Part shown: positions 7,918 through 16,721 of the stretch, one piece after another
How positions within the stretch are numbered: position 1 is the stretch's first letter
Layout of the letters: every line of letters begins with the position of its first letter
Origin: Microseira wollei NIES-4236
Lineage (GTDB): Bacteria; Cyanobacteriota; Cyanobacteriia; Cyanobacteriales; Aerosakkonemataceae
Assembly: GCF_020521235.1 (NCBI RefSeq)
Contig: NZ_BLAY01000098.1
Coordinates: 1 to 37,131 of the forward strand
Reading direction: 5' to 3'
Length of the DNA: 37,131 bases
Position numbers and translations under genes: made by a program
Notes under the pieces: generated by a model
What the model was told of the DNA's origin: nothing
What the model saw: the letters and a program-made list of their open reading frames with translations, nothing else
Database searches by the model: none

Positions 7918-10143
7918 ATGGCAACAAAATTCCCAAAATTTAGCCAAGATTTGGCCCAAGACCCGACGACTCGTCGGATTTGGTACGGGATTGCCACGGC
8001 TCACGATTTTGAAAGCCATGACGGAATGACGGAGGAAAATCTTTACCAAAAGATCTTCGCTTCCCACTTCGGTCACATCGCAATCATTTTCCTGTGGACC
8101 TCCGGTAACCTGTTCCACATCGCTTGGCAAGGTAACTTTGAACAGTGGCTCAAAGATCCCCTGAATGTCCGTCCCATTGCTCACGCGATTTGGGACCCCC
8201 AATTCGGTCAACCGGCGATTGATGCGTTTACCCAATCAACCGCTGCCTACCCCGTCAATATTACCTACTCTGGTTTGTACCAGTGGTGGTATACCCAAGG
8301 GATGCGGACGAATGCCGACCTGTACCAAGGTTCGATATTCCTCCTGATTCTCGCCTCGGTGATGCTGTTTGCGGGTTGGCTGCACTTACAGCCGAAGTTC
8401 CGTCCCAGCTTGTCTTGGTTCAAGAATGCTGAGTCTCGTCTGAATCACCACTTGGCTGGTTTGTTCGGCGTTAGCTCTTTGGCTTGGACTGGTCACCTGG
8501 TTCACGTTGCTATCCCCGAATCTCGCGGCGTTCACGTGGGTTGGGATAACTTCTTGTCCGTTAAGCCTCACCCCGCTGGCTTGGTACCTTTCTTCACTGG
8601 CAATTGGGGCGTATACGCACAAAACCCAGATTCTGTCAACCATGTTTTCGGGACTTCTGAAGGCGCGGGAACAGCAATTCTAACCTTCTTGGGTGGTTTC
8701 CATCCCCAATCCCAGTCTTTGTGGCTGACCGATAACGCGCATCACCACTTAGCGATCGCCGTCCTGTTTATCATCGCCGGTCACATGTACCGGACGAACT
8801 TCGGGATCGGTCACAGCATCAAAGACATGATGAATGCCAAAACTTTCTTTGGCAAACCAGTTGAAGGGCCGTTCAACATGCCTCACCAAGGCATTTACGA
8901 CACCTACAACAACTCGCTGCACTTCCAGTTGGGATGGCACCTTGCTTGTCTGGGTGTAATCACCTCTCTGGTGGCACAGCACATGTACTCGATGCCGCCC
9001 TACGCTTTCTTGGCGCAGGATTATACCACAATGGCGGCACTTTATACCCACCACCAGTACATTGCTGGATTCATCATGGTGGGAGCATTCGCCCACGGCG
9101 CTATTTTCCTAGTACGGGATTACGACCCAGAACAGAATAAAGGCAACGTGTTGGATCGGGTACTGCAACACAAAGAAGCGATCATTTCTCACCTGTCTTG
9201 GGTGTCGTTATTCCTGGGCTTCCACACCCTCGGTTTGTACGTACACAACGACGTAGTGGTAGCCTTTGGCACACCTGAAAAGCAAATCCTGATTGAGCCG
9301 GTATTTGCCCAGTTCGTTCAGGCTTCCTCTGGTAAAGCGCTGTACGGGATGAATGCTTTGTTATCCAATCCGGATAGCATTGCTGCAACCGCATGGCCCA
9401 ACCACGGAAACATTTGGTTACCCGGTTGGTTGGATGCGATTAACGCTGGCACTAACTCGCTGTTCTTAACAATTGGCCCTGGCGATTTCCTGGTACACCA
9501 TGCGATCGCACTAGGCTTGCACACCACCACCCTGATCCTGGTCAAGGGTGCGTTGGATGCGCGCGGCTCGAAGCTGATGCCCGATAAAAAGGACTTCGGC
9601 TATGCCTTCCCTTGCGATGGTCCAGGTCGTGGCGGTACTTGCGACATCTCCGCTTGGGACGCTTTCTACCTGTCGGTCTTCTGGATGCTGAACACGATTG
9701 CGTGGCTGACATTCTACTGGCACTGGAAGCATCTGTGCGTATGGCAAGGTAACGTGGCTCAATTCAACGAGTCTTCTACCTACCTCATGGGTTGGTTCCG
9801 CGACTACCTCTGGTTGAACTCGTCTCAGTTGATCAACGGGTACAACCCCTACGGCACGAACAACCTGTCCATCTGGGCTTGGATCTTCCTGGGAGCGCAC
9901 TTCGTGTGGGCACTTGGATTCATGTTCCTGATTAGCTGGCGCGGTTACTGGCAAGAGTTGATTGAAACCTTGGTATGGGCACACGAGCGCACTCCTTTGG
10001 CGAACCTAGTTCGTTGGAAGGACAAGCCTGTTGCTCTGTCCATCGTTCAAGCTCGTTTGGTGGGTCTAGCTCACTTCGCAGTTGGCTTCGTCTTCACCTT
10101 CGGGGCATTCCTAATTGCCTCGACCGCCGGTAAGTTCGGCTAA
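7918..10143 (+). CDS. psaB: Photosystem I P700 chlorophyll a apoprotein A2
   Basis: A 741-residue PsaB, partner of PsaA in the photosystem I core. The FX-ligand loop [12 protein letters not shown] is present with Cys566 and Cys575, and the N terminus [22 protein letters not shown] is canonical, which fixes the start at 7918 although no purine-rich ribosome-binding site precedes it. The His-rich helices are similar to PsaA ([24 protein letters not shown]). It is transcribed with psaA and closed by a terminator at 10234-10266. Confidence 0.99.
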   Translation: MATKFPKFSQDLAQDPTTRRIWYGIATAHDFESHDGMTEENLYQKIFASHFGHIAIIFLWTSGNLFHIAWQGNFEQWLKDPLNVRPIAHAIWDPQFGQPAIDAFTQSTAAYPVNITYSGLYQWWYTQGMRTNADLYQGSIFLLILASVMLFAGWLHLQPKFRPSLSWFKNAESRLNHHLAGLFGVSSLAWTGHLVHVAIPESRGVHVGWDNFLSVKPHPAGLVPFFTGNWGVYAQNPDSVNHVFGTSEGAGTAILTFLGGFHPQSQSLWLTDNAHHHLAIAVLFIIAGHMYRTNFGIGHSIKDMMNAKTFFGKPVEGPFNMPHQGIYDTYNNSLHFQLGWHLACLGVITSLVAQHMYSMPPYAFLAQDYTTMAALYTHHQYIAGFIMVGAFAHGAIFLVRDYDPEQNKGNVLDRVLQHKEAIISHLSWVSLFLGFHTLGLYVHNDVVVAFGTPEKQILIEPVFAQFVQASSGKALYGMNALLSNPDSIAATAWPNHGNIWLPGWLDAINAGTNSLFLTIGPGDFLVHHAIALGLHTTTLILVKGALDARGSKLMPDKKDFGYAFPCDGPGRGGTCDISAWDAFYLSVFWMLNTIAWLTFYWHWKHLCVWQGNVAQFNESSTYLMGWFRDYLWLNSSQLINGYNPYGTNNLSIWAWIFLGAHFVWALGFMFLISWRGYWQELIETLVWAHERTPLANLVRWKDKPVALSIVQARLVGLAHFAVGFVFTFGAFLIASTAGKFG

Positions 10144-10233
10144 GGCTTTTGAGATGGGTAATGGGTAATTCTAATTACCCATCTCTTATTCCTAATTAAT
10201 TATTGAAAAGTTTAAAAGTTTAGACTCTCCTCT

Positions 10234-10266
10234 CCTGGCCTTACAAGGGGGCCAGGGGTTTTCTTG
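10234..10266 (+). terminator. Rho-independent terminator after psaB
   Basis: A perfect 7-bp GC-rich stem, CCTGGCC (10234-10240) and GGCCAGG (10250-10256), is followed by GGTTTTCTT. It lies 91 bases after the psaB stop and is well placed to end the psaAB transcript. A TAATGGGTAAT / ATTACCCAT repeat hairpin sits between. Confidence 0.75.
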
Positions 10267-10288
10267 TGTACGGGATTAGTTGTCGAGT

Positions 10289-10456
10289 GGGAAGTTAGCG
10301 CTCGCCAAAGTTTATCTGCGTCCACAGGCGATTTTTGCTGGAGATAACTTGCCTACCGACAAACAGATTGAGGAAATGCACGAGGCAGCCCATCATAGCT
10401 GTTTCCTGGCAAATTCGGTAAAAACAGAGATTATTGTGCAAGCGATCGCATTTTAA
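10289..10456 (+). pseudogene. OsmC-family protein, C-terminal fragment
   Basis: Translation in one frame gives GKLALAKVYLRPQAIFAGDN and, after a short gap in this quotation, QIEEMHEAAHHSCFLANSV, ending KTEIIVQAIAF and TAA at 10454. This is the C-terminal part of an OsmC/Ohr-type peroxiredoxin, including the Cys of the HxxCF segment. The N-terminal two thirds are missing and there is no start codon or ribosome-binding site, so it is a decayed remnant. The join lies just after the psaB terminator. Confidence 0.7.
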
Positions 10457-10647
10457 CAAAGTTGAGATTCCAGAATTGTCAAATATGTGTTGACATTGTA
10501 CCTACAACATTTGTGTACTGGTAGTTTATCTAAGCGCTAATAGCTTTAAAACTGCGGTTGGCGGAGATAAATATTTGTTGATTTTGAACAGGTAACTGTT
10601 ATGCCAACACCAGTAACGCACCAGCACACCTAGATGCTTTAGATTTT

Positions 10648-10791
10648 ATGAGACATGGCAGTACAGTCAGCGATCGCAGCCCAACAATCGGAGCTGCACC
10701 GGAACGAAGTCAAGTTATCGTTAAATTGTCAAGGTTGTCTGCGTCCAGTGAGCGGGAACGTTGGGCTGCAATTGGGTTCAGGCATTTTTAA
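10648..10791 (+). CDS. Possible small ORF or gene remnant
   Basis: A 47-codon frame (MRHGSTVSDRSPTIGAAPER...) ending 12 bases before the next gene. An overlapping frame (10655-10801) is also open. The protein is Ser/Arg-rich and ends RWAAIGFRHF. I do not recognise it. It could be the C-terminal remnant of a longer gene, because the frame is open a further 30 bases upstream of its ATG. Low confidence that it is translated. Confidence 0.2.
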   Translation: MRHGSTVSDRSPTIGAAPERSQVIVKLSRLSASSERERWAAIGFRHF

Positions 10792-10803
10792 GGTTAGTTG
10801 ATT

Positions 10804-11304
10804 ATGCGAAGCGAGAACGATACCGAACTTTGGGAGCGCTATCTTTGGATTGAAGGGCGACTCTCCGCAAAGGTGCAAAAACGGGGACGAGCATTCCGTC
10901 GAGGATTACCTGCACAAATTTCTCGCAACAGCAGGATAGTCTTTGTTAGATATGCCTACGCCGATCTTGAGCTTCCCAAAGATTTTAGTATGATGTTTCA
11001 GGTCAACCAAGATGAGTGCGTGCATTCTTACGAGCGTTATGATTGCACACACTTTCGACCTCATCACCTCGCTAGTGTAATCGATGCACCAAGTCGTATT
11101 ATCGCAGTGACACAGCAGATGGATATACCATTTCCGAACGTACCTGATGGCTGGAAAACAGTGTGTGTTGTTGAATTTTCAAAGGGTGTTCCAGCGATGA
11201 TTGATAATTTACCTGAGGTGTTCGGCTGGGGAATATCACGACAAGGAGTATGTCTATGTGATTATCAAACATGGTCAGCTCTGGTTGACATGGAACCGTG
11301 TTAG
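10804..11304 (+). CDS. Hypothetical protein
   Basis: A 166-residue protein read from ATG 10804 (a TTG two codons upstream is also possible). AAGG lies about 10 bases before. It has no signal peptide, membrane segment or motif I can name. It is a soluble protein with even composition (SRIVFVRYAYADLELPKDFS; RIIAVTQQMDIPFPNVPDGW). The length and amino-acid usage look like a real gene. It stands in a debris-rich stretch between psaB and a toxin-antitoxin pair and may be part of a mobile accessory cassette. Confidence 0.5.
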   Translation: MRSENDTELWERYLWIEGRLSAKVQKRGRAFRRGLPAQISRNSRIVFVRYAYADLELPKDFSMMFQVNQDECVHSYERYDCTHFRPHHLASVIDAPSRIIAVTQQMDIPFPNVPDGWKTVCVVEFSKGVPAMIDNLPEVFGWGISRQGVCLCDYQTWSALVDMEPC

Positions 11305-11320
11305 TTAGTGAGCAAAGTAC

Positions 11321-11350
11321 GGCACCAGCACACCGTACTTGGTGTCACTG
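11321..11350. repeat. 30-bp direct repeat (pair with 11503-11532)
   Basis: The pattern GCACCAGCACACCGTA.TTGG TGTCACTGC occurs here and again at 11503-11532 with two differences. The second copy is joined to a GGTAGGGTGCGTTAG ... AACGCACC palindrome and followed by a solo ATATCATGTCC motif (about 11534). Between the copies are TTTTGAG heptamer repeats (about 11359-11383) and an XisI remnant. Confidence 0.75.
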
Positions 11351-11384
11351 CTTAAAGAGTTTTGAGTTTTGAGTTTTGAGTTAA

Positions 11385-11472
11385 GGTATTGAATACGGGA
11401 TTACGAGCAAACTCGTTGCAGCGGGAGTGCCTAAAGATCCCATCGTGCTGGCGTTTCATTCGCCTCAAGTAA
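11385..11472 (+). pseudogene. XisI-like fragment
   Basis: One frame reads GIEYGITSKLVAAGVPKDPI then VLAFHSPQV, which resembles the C-terminal part of XisI, the small partner of XisH in fdxN-excision-type gene pairs common in cyanobacteria. It has no start and is cut off at both ends by repeats (TTTTGAG heptamers on the left, GGTAGGGTGCGTTAG on the right). It is a relic only. Confidence 0.5.
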
Positions 11473-11765
11473 TGGTAGGGTGCGTTAGTGATAACATAAC
11501 GCACCAGGACACCGTAATTGGTGTCACTGCGTAATATCATGTCCCCTTGCTTTGGTAGTCATGGTAGGGTGCGTTAGTAAAACCCAGGACACTTTGAATA
11601 GTGCGATCGCTTTCACAGTCATCGGTTAGTTTTACGGTATGCGATCGCACTGAACGAAACCCAGCTAAGTAATTTGACTTGGCTGCTGATTGACATGTGG
11701 AAAGCTTGAATCAATACTTTAAAATAAAGCTATATTTAAAATAGCAGGTTTTATGGGAACCATAA

Positions 11766-11993
11766 ATGTACCAAGTTAGCTTAAAAGAAGCTGAGACTAG
11801 ATTAGCAGAGCTAATTGAAACAGCCGCGCGTGGAGAAGAAGTTGCGATCGCGCGCAGTGATGGGACATTGTTCAAAATTGTGCCGCTAAAGGCAGTAGCA
11901 GCAATCCCCAAATTTGGCAGCGCTAAGGGTTTAGTGAAAATGTCAGATGATTTTGACGAGCCATTGGCAGACTTTGAGGAATACGCTCCATGA
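11766..11993 (+). CDS. Type II toxin-antitoxin antitoxin, Phd/VapB type
   Basis: A 75-residue protein starting MYQVSLKEAETRLAELIETA, the DNA-binding N-terminal pattern of Phd/YefM antitoxins, with an acidic C-terminal tail (DDFDEPLADFEEYAP) suited to wrapping around a toxin. Its TGA overlaps the ATG of the next gene (ATGA), so the two are translationally coupled. The complex is expected to repress its own promoter. It neutralises the PIN toxin encoded by the next gene. Confidence 0.85.
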   Translation: MYQVSLKEAETRLAELIETAARGEEVAIARSDGTLFKIVPLKAVAAIPKFGSAKGLVKMSDDFDEPLADFEEYAP

Positions 11994-12376
11994 GGATATT
12001 GCTCGATACCCATACGTTTTTATGGTTTATCGAGGGTAGTTTAAATCTCAGCGATACAGCCAGGAATTTGCTCGAAAATTTGGGAAATCAGAGATTTTTG
12101 AGCATTGCCAGTCTTTGGGAGATATCAATTAAAGTTAGTATCGGCAAGCTGGATCTGGGAATGACTCTCACTGATTTGCTCGCAGAACAGGTTTATGGTA
12201 ACGCGATTGAGTTGCTTGAAATACGAGCAGAACATTTGGATGAGTTAGCAAAGCTACCTTTTCACCATAAAGATCCGTTCGATCGACTCATAATTTCCCA
12301 AAGTTTGGTTGAGAGCATACCTATAGTAACTAGAGACAGCGCCTTTGGGAGTTACCCTGTGCAAGTATTGTGGTAA
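11990..12376 (+). CDS. PIN-domain toxin (VapC-like)
   Basis: A 128-residue PIN ribonuclease. The acidic catalytic residues are visible in LLDTHTFLWF (Asp about 6), in ASLWEISIKVSIGKL (Glu about 45) and in DPFDRLI (Asp about 95 and 98), with the C-terminal TRDSAFGSYPVQVLW typical of this subgroup. VapC-type toxins cleave tRNA or rRNA when the antitoxin is lost. It overlaps the antitoxin gene by four bases. A relic of a structured element follows it immediately. Confidence 0.88.
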   Translation: MRILLDTHTFLWFIEGSLNLSDTARNLLENLGNQRFLSIASLWEISIKVSIGKLDLGMTLTDLLAEQVYGNAIELLEIRAEHLDELAKLPFHHKDPFDRLIISQSLVESIPIVTRDSAFGSYPVQVLW

Positions 12377-12384
12377 ATTTTGCA

Positions 12385-12435
12385 ACCACCAGTTAAAAGA
12401 TGCTAGTTTCCATGCTCTCACGAGGTTTTAGATGA
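12385..12435 (+). ncRNA. 3'-end relic of the structured element found upstream of ftsH
   Basis: ACCACCAGTTAAAAGATG ... CACGAGGTTTTAG followed by ATGA closely parallels the last 45 bases of the 26180-26589 element (CCACCACTTAAAAGATGG ... AGTGAGGCTTTAG then ATGA). Only the 3' end is recognisable, so it is a truncated copy. Confidence 0.5.
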
Positions 12436-12499
12436 AATTCAAGCGCAAAATAACGCTATATCTGGGCGGTGAAGCCAAAAATTACTGACGTTCCCTACA

Positions 12500-12526
12500 A
12501 CCAGAAATTATTCCTGGTATTTTTTT
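12500..12526 (+). terminator. Possible Rho-independent terminator
   Basis: ACCAG (12500-12504) and CTGGT (12514-12518) form a short stem, followed one base later by seven T. It could end the toxin-antitoxin transcript. The stem is only 5 bp. Confidence 0.35.
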
Positions 12527-12554
12527 ACACTTATTAATTACGCAGGATCGGCCT

Positions 12555-12620
12555 AGAAACCGGGTTTCTGCGTAGATTTTTAGTTTCCAAGGGACGATGT
12601 TTCATAGAAACCCGGTTTCT
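12555..12620. repeat. Two AGAAACC(C/G)GGTTTCT motifs
   Basis: AGAAACCGGGTTTCT at 12555-12569 and AGAAACCCGGTTTCT at 12606-12620, 36 bases apart in inverted orientation. They match the termini of the structured element at 16490-16708, so they may be solo ends or the remains of a deleted copy. Confidence 0.7.
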
Positions 12621-13165
12621 TTTGTCCATTCACGCTGTAAAATACCATACCAGTACTCGCTTGCCCATTTACCTTTAAACAAAATATTTTCAATAAATTC
12701 AGCCTCGCGCCGCATCCCCACTCGCTCCAGCAATTTAGCGGCAGCGAGATTATCTACATGGCAGATAGCGCGCACTCGATGCAGGTTCAATTCAGCGAAA
12801 AGATAATCTAAAAGCCGCGTTACAGCCTCATTTCCATAACCTTTCCCTTGATATTGACGCGCTAAAGTGAAACCAATTTCCGCTTGCTGGGAATCTTCCG
12901 CAAGAATGCAAAACGCACAATCTCCTATTAATTGATGCATCGTTTTGAGTTCGATAGCGATTTGATACCACTCGCCTGGGATTCCTGGCTGAATGTGCTT
13001 CATCTCTTCAATGAATTTAGCCGCCTTTTCCTCGGTAAATGGTATATCCCAATACTGAAATTTGGCAATTTCCGGGTCTGAGCGATATGCCACAAAAGGT
13101 TGAAGGTCTATATCTTGAAAGGCACGTAAGATTAATCGATCTGTTTGCCAAATCATTGGAGACAT
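12602..13165 (-). CDS. GNAT-family N-acetyltransferase (RimJ/RimL-like)
   Basis: A 187-residue acetyltransferase. MIWQTDRLILRAFQDIDL at the start, IGFTLARQYQGKGYGNEAVT (acetyl-CoA-binding loop, here R-x-x-Q-G-K-G-Y-G) and LNLHRVRAICHVDNLAAAKLLERVGM are the standard motifs of the protein or antibiotic acetyltransferase group. The substrate is unknown. The last codons (ETGFL) and the stop come from an AGAAACCCGGTTTCT interspersed repeat (12606-12620), so the repeat has replaced or formed the native C-terminal end. It is transcribed against its neighbours on both sides. Confidence 0.85.
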   Translation of the reverse strand: MSPMIWQTDRLILRAFQDIDLQPFVAYRSDPEIAKFQYWDIPFTEEKAAKFIEEMKHIQPGIPGEWYQIAIELKTMHQLIGDCAFCILAEDSQQAEIGFTLARQYQGKGYGNEAVTRLLDYLFAELNLHRVRAICHVDNLAAAKLLERVGMRREAEFIENILFKGKWASEYWYGILQREWTKETGFL

Positions 13166-13351
13166 TGCATCAGCAGAACATCCTCTAATTTATCTAAATA
13201 AGTTACCATTTCATGATATAATTTTATGCTTTTTTACCATAGTTCCGCCTATAGAAATATGGGGTAAAGATCTATGAAAAAAATTGGAACAAAACTTTAC
13301 AAAGTTTAGTAGAATGACATCATACACAAATAAGTATTTTTGCTCAGTGCC

Positions 13352-15034
13352 ATGATGGATCAATTTCCCTGGCTGACCGCAATCATCCTGCTCCCCCTCG
13401 TTGCTTCCATGCTCATCCCCTTCCTGCCGGATAAAGAAGGCAAGCAAGTGCGTTGGTATGCCCTCGGTGTAGGTATCGCCGACTTTTTCTTAATGTGCTA
13501 TGCCTTTTGGAAGCATTACGATGCCAGCAGCGCTACTTTTCAACTCGCAGAAAAGTATGCCTGGGTGCCTGAGTTAGGTCTGAACTGGGCAGTTTCAGTC
13601 GATGGGGTATCTGTTCCCCTCGTACTGCTAGCTGGATTAGTGACGACGCTTTCGATGTTTGCAGCTTGGCAAGTCGATCGCAAACCCCGGCTATTCTATT
13701 GCTTGATGCTGGTGCTGTATTCGGCACAAATCGGGGTGTTCGTCGCCCAAGATATCCTGCTGCTGTTTATTGCTTGGGAAGTCGAACTAATTCCCGTTTA
13801 CTTGCTGGTTTCGATTTGGGGTGGTAAAAATCGTCGCTACGCGGCTACCAAATTCTTGCTCTACACCGCAGCTGCTTCTATATTTATTCTGGTCGCGGGT
13901 TTGGCAATGGCGTTTTACGGCGACAACATGACCTTCGATATGGTCGAACTCGGTCTGAAAAATTACCCACTCGGTTTAGAACTGCTACTCTATGCTGGAT
14001 TGCTAGTTGCGTTTGGCGTCAAACTGGCGATTTTCCCGATGCATACGTGGCTACCTGATGCCCACGGCGAAGCTTCTGCTCCCGTGTCGATGATTCTGGC
14101 TGGTGTGTTGCTGAAAATGGGCGGATACGGACTGATTCGCCTGAATATGGAACTGCTTCCCGACGCACATGTTTACTTTGCACCGATTCTGGCAATGCTG
14201 GGTGTTATCAACATTATCTACGGTGCGCTGAACTCATTTGCCCAGACGAACATGAAGCGCCGCCTTGCGTTTTCGTCGATTTCCCACATGGGATTTGTGC
14301 TGCTGGGAATTGCTTCCTATACAGACTTGGGAATTAGCGGTGCGATGCTGCAAATGATTTCCCACGGTTTAATCGCCGCCGTCTTGTTCTTCCTCGCCGG
14401 TGTAACCTACGATCGCACCCATACAATGGCAATGAACGAGATGGGCAATATGGGTCAAGTAATGCCCAAAGTGTTCGCCTTGTTTACAGTAGGTGCGATG
14501 GCGTCCCTGGCGCTACCTGGAATGAGCGGTTTTGTCAGCGAACTCGCAGTCTTCCTGGGTGTAACAAATAGCGATATCTACAGTTCCCCATTCCGCATCG
14601 TAACGGTATTCCTCGCCGCAGTTGGACTGATACTGACGCCGGTGTATTTGCTCTCGATGCTGCGACAAGTATTTTACAACCCTGGTGCAGCACCCGCTTG
14701 CGTTCTGGGTGGTGCAACCAATAGCAAAAATGGCGATGACGAAGCAGTTTGTTTCGGTACGAGTTGCGTCCTACCTGGTAATGCAGTTTATAACGATGCT
14801 AAACCTCGCGAACTGTTTATCGCTGCTTGCTTCTTCGTGCTGATTATTGGGATTGGGGTATATCCCAAACTGGCTACCCAGATTTACGACGCGAAGACGG
14901 TTGCAGTCAACGCTCAAATGCGTCAATCCTATACCCAAGTCGCGCAAAAGAATTCCCAGTTCTATGCTAAGAAGGTTTTGGCTCCTAGCATTGCCGAGTC
15001 TAAAGTAGCGCCTGTTCTGGGAATTATCGAGTAA
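13352..15034 (+). CDS. ndhD: NAD(P)H-quinone oxidoreductase subunit 4 (NdhD)
   Basis: A 560-residue, multi-spanning membrane protein of the antiporter-like family (homologous to NuoM). It is a proton-pumping subunit of the thylakoid NDH-1 complex used in cyclic electron flow, respiration or CO2 uptake. Key segments: [16 protein letters not shown] (conserved membrane Glu), [23 protein letters not shown] written in part as [20 protein letters not shown] (conserved Lys), and the [20 protein letters not shown] helix. I start at ATG 13352. TTG 13340 and ATG 13355 are possible, and no Shine-Dalgarno is clear. A ~40-residue Cys-containing hydrophilic loop near residues 446-488 ([19 protein letters not shown]) precedes the last helix. 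Which NdhD paralogue it is cannot be fixed here. Confidence 0.93.
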   Translation: MMDQFPWLTAIILLPLVASMLIPFLPDKEGKQVRWYALGVGIADFFLMCYAFWKHYDASSATFQLAEKYAWVPELGLNWAVSVDGVSVPLVLLAGLVTTLSMFAAWQVDRKPRLFYCLMLVLYSAQIGVFVAQDILLLFIAWEVELIPVYLLVSIWGGKNRRYAATKFLLYTAAASIFILVAGLAMAFYGDNMTFDMVELGLKNYPLGLELLLYAGLLVAFGVKLAIFPMHTWLPDAHGEASAPVSMILAGVLLKMGGYGLIRLNMELLPDAHVYFAPILAMLGVINIIYGALNSFAQTNMKRRLAFSSISHMGFVLLGIASYTDLGISGAMLQMISHGLIAAVLFFLAGVTYDRTHTMAMNEMGNMGQVMPKVFALFTVGAMASLALPGMSGFVSELAVFLGVTNSDIYSSPFRIVTVFLAAVGLILTPVYLLSMLRQVFYNPGAAPACVLGGATNSKNGDDEAVCFGTSCVLPGNAVYNDAKPRELFIAACFFVLIIGIGVYPKLATQIYDAKTVAVNAQMRQSYTQVAQKNSQFYAKKVLAPSIAESKVAPVLGIIE

Positions 15035-15066
15035 TCGGATCGAACTATATTTGAGTTGGAAATTAG

Positions 15067-15099
15067 GCGATCGCTTGATTATAGAGCGATCGCTTTTTT
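15067..15099 (+). terminator. Terminator built from two HIP1 sites
   Basis: GCGATCGCT (15067-15075) and AGCGATCGC (15085-15093) pair across a 9-base loop and are followed by TTTTTT, 32 bases after the ndhD stop. This is a neat case of HIP1 octamers forming a terminator. Confidence 0.75.
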
Positions 15100-15140
15100 C
15101 TATTCAAATATCACATCTACGACTTGCAAAATTCCCTTGC

Positions 15141-15275
15141 GATATCATGTCAGGTCGATTACCCACGATAGGCAGTCGGGACACGGCACGATTAAAGTTA
15201 TCTGTTTGTCCGAGATATCTCTGATGCCGTGTGCCTACGCAACGACGGGGTAAGGTTTTTTTTATTATGGGCAAT
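15141..15275 (+). mobile_element. MITE-like palindrome-ended element, copy B
   Basis: Homologous to the element at 514-656, in the opposite orientation. It shares GATATCATGTC at the left end, the 23 bases at 15198-15220 that are identical, CCTACGCAACGACG (15234-15247) and TTTTTATTATGGGCAATT at the right end. The stem around the loop reads GACACGGCA / TGCCGTGTG here, against GGGAACACGAT / ATCATGTTCCC in copy A. The outer right-hand ATATCATGTCC end is missing. Confidence 0.65.
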
Positions 15276-15386
15276 TGAACTAGCGATCGCTTTTTTTAAC
15301 ATAAAGGCGGGACGGGTTTCTCTAAAATATTTCTCTGAGGCAGAGATCGTTTGTAAAACCCGCCCCTACATCCAAAACATCACCCT

Positions 15387-16478
15387 ATGGAAAATCTTGT
15401 TGCCGTTGCTAACCAATTCACTCAATCTAGGAAGCTGATAGACATTCAAGCTTTTGGAAATGGCAATATCAATGACACCTTCTTAGTGACAGTGGATTCT
15501 ACCGGAGAACGGCACTTTATCCTACAACGCATCAACACGCAAGTATTCCGTCACCCCGAACTGGTGATACAGAATATGCGTACCTTCACCGAACACGTTC
15601 AAAACCGCCTGCTGAAGGCACCCCTCGATCGTCGTTGGGAAGTACCCCGCGTATTGTTAACTAAAGATGGTCAAGATTATTGTACAGATGGGGACGGTTC
15701 TTTCTGGCGGGCGATTAGTTTTATTGAAGGTTCCCAATCTTTCGATACGATGCAGGATACACAACAAGCTAGAGAAGTTGGCTATGCACTGGGGATGTTT
15801 CATAATCTAATCAGCGACTTACCTCCGGAAAAACTTGCCGATACTCTCGAAGGGTTTCACATTACACCGCGTTACCTTCAGTACTACGAGGAAGTTTTGG
15901 CGAAAACTAGCGCTAGGGTATCCCCGGAAGTGAATTATTGCTTGCAGTTTGTGAGCGATCGCACTCCTTTAGCCCATATCCTAGAAAATGCCAAAACCCA
16001 AGGCAAGCTGCCATTACGCTTGATGCACGGCGATCCAAAAATCAATAACGTTATGTTTGATACTGCTACGAGGAAAGCCGTCAGCGTGGTAGACCTCGAC
16101 ACCGTTAAACCCGGTTTGGTACATTACGACATCGGCGACTGTTTGCGCTCCGGTTGCAACCCCGCCGGAGAAGAAACAGCAGATTGGGAGATCGTTTATT
16201 TTGATACTGACCTATCTCAGGGAATTTTACAGGGTTACCTCTCGGTTGCCAAAGCATTTCTCACCGAGAATGACTATGCTTACATGTACGACGCAATTCG
16301 TTTGATTGCATTTGAATTAGGACTGAGATTCTTTGCCGATCATTTAGCAGGAAATGTTTACTTTAAAGTGAAGCATCCAGAACACAATCTGGCGAGGGCG
16401 CTTGTACAATTTAAACTTACCGAAAGCATTGAATCCCAGGAAACAACGATTCGTAGTATTATCGAGGATATGAAATAA
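15387..16478 (+). CDS. Phosphotransferase (APH/choline-kinase fold), NahK-like
   Basis: A 363-residue protein of the aminoglycoside-phosphotransferase / N-acetylhexosamine 1-kinase group. It has the small-lobe start (FGNGNINDTFLVTV), the catalytic-loop motif LMHGDPKINNVMFD (about 212-225) and the metal-binding VVDLDTVKPG (about 234-243). Such enzymes phosphorylate small hydroxylated substrates, and in this subgroup often amino-sugars at C1. The substrate here is not shown by context. ATG 15387 starts a clean family-like N terminus, and no strong ribosome-binding site is seen. A repeat pair, GCGGGACGGGTTTC / AAACCCGCCCCTAC, lies in its leader (15305-15371). Confidence 0.8.
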   Translation: MENLVAVANQFTQSRKLIDIQAFGNGNINDTFLVTVDSTGERHFILQRINTQVFRHPELVIQNMRTFTEHVQNRLLKAPLDRRWEVPRVLLTKDGQDYCTDGDGSFWRAISFIEGSQSFDTMQDTQQAREVGYALGMFHNLISDLPPEKLADTLEGFHITPRYLQYYEEVLAKTSARVSPEVNYCLQFVSDRTPLAHILENAKTQGKLPLRLMHGDPKINNVMFDTATRKAVSVVDLDTVKPGLVHYDIGDCLRSGCNPAGEETADWEIVYFDTDLSQGILQGYLSVAKAFLTENDYAYMYDAIRLIAFELGLRFFADHLAGNVYFKVKHPEHNLARALVQFKLTESIESQETTIRSIIEDMK

Positions 16479-16489
16479 GTTGACCTTCC

Positions 16490-16708
16490 AGAAATCGGGT
16501 TTTTTAGACAACACCTTCGCGATTTTGGTCAAACGCCCTCACCCTGAAGGGTGGGGCTACACAAACAAAGCCTGCCTACGCAGGCTAAAATCAAATGCAG
16601 GCTGGGTCGGCAGCCTTTGTTTGTATAGCGATACCCTTTAGGGTGTCGGATTTTGACGTTCGCGCAGCGTGCCGTAGGCATAGGTATTGTCTAAAAAACC
16701 CGGTTTCT
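16490..16708 (+). mobile_element. Structured MITE-like element with AGAAACCGGGTTT ends, copy 1
   Basis: Flanked by 27-bp imperfect inverted repeats (16490-16516 and 16682-16708) that begin AGAAA.CGGGTTTTTTAGAC. Interior: hairpin CACCCT-ga-AGGGTG (16540-16553), then a long stem CTACACAAACAAAG (16557-16570) with CTTTGTTTGTATAG (16615-16628) enclosing two hairpins (GCCTGC/GCAGGC at 16570-16585; AGGCTG/CAGCCT at 16599-16616), then ACCC/GGGT (16633-16644). A second repeat family (GCGCAGCGTGCCGTAGGC) is inserted near 16662. A second copy lies at 34637-34800 on the other strand. No ORF. Confidence 0.75.
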
Positions 16709-16721
16709 AAAACCAAAAACT

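Noticed and set aside
5947-9984. Long open frames antisense to psaA and psaB
   Set aside because: They mirror the codon structure of highly conserved photosystem genes and have no start signals or family resemblance.
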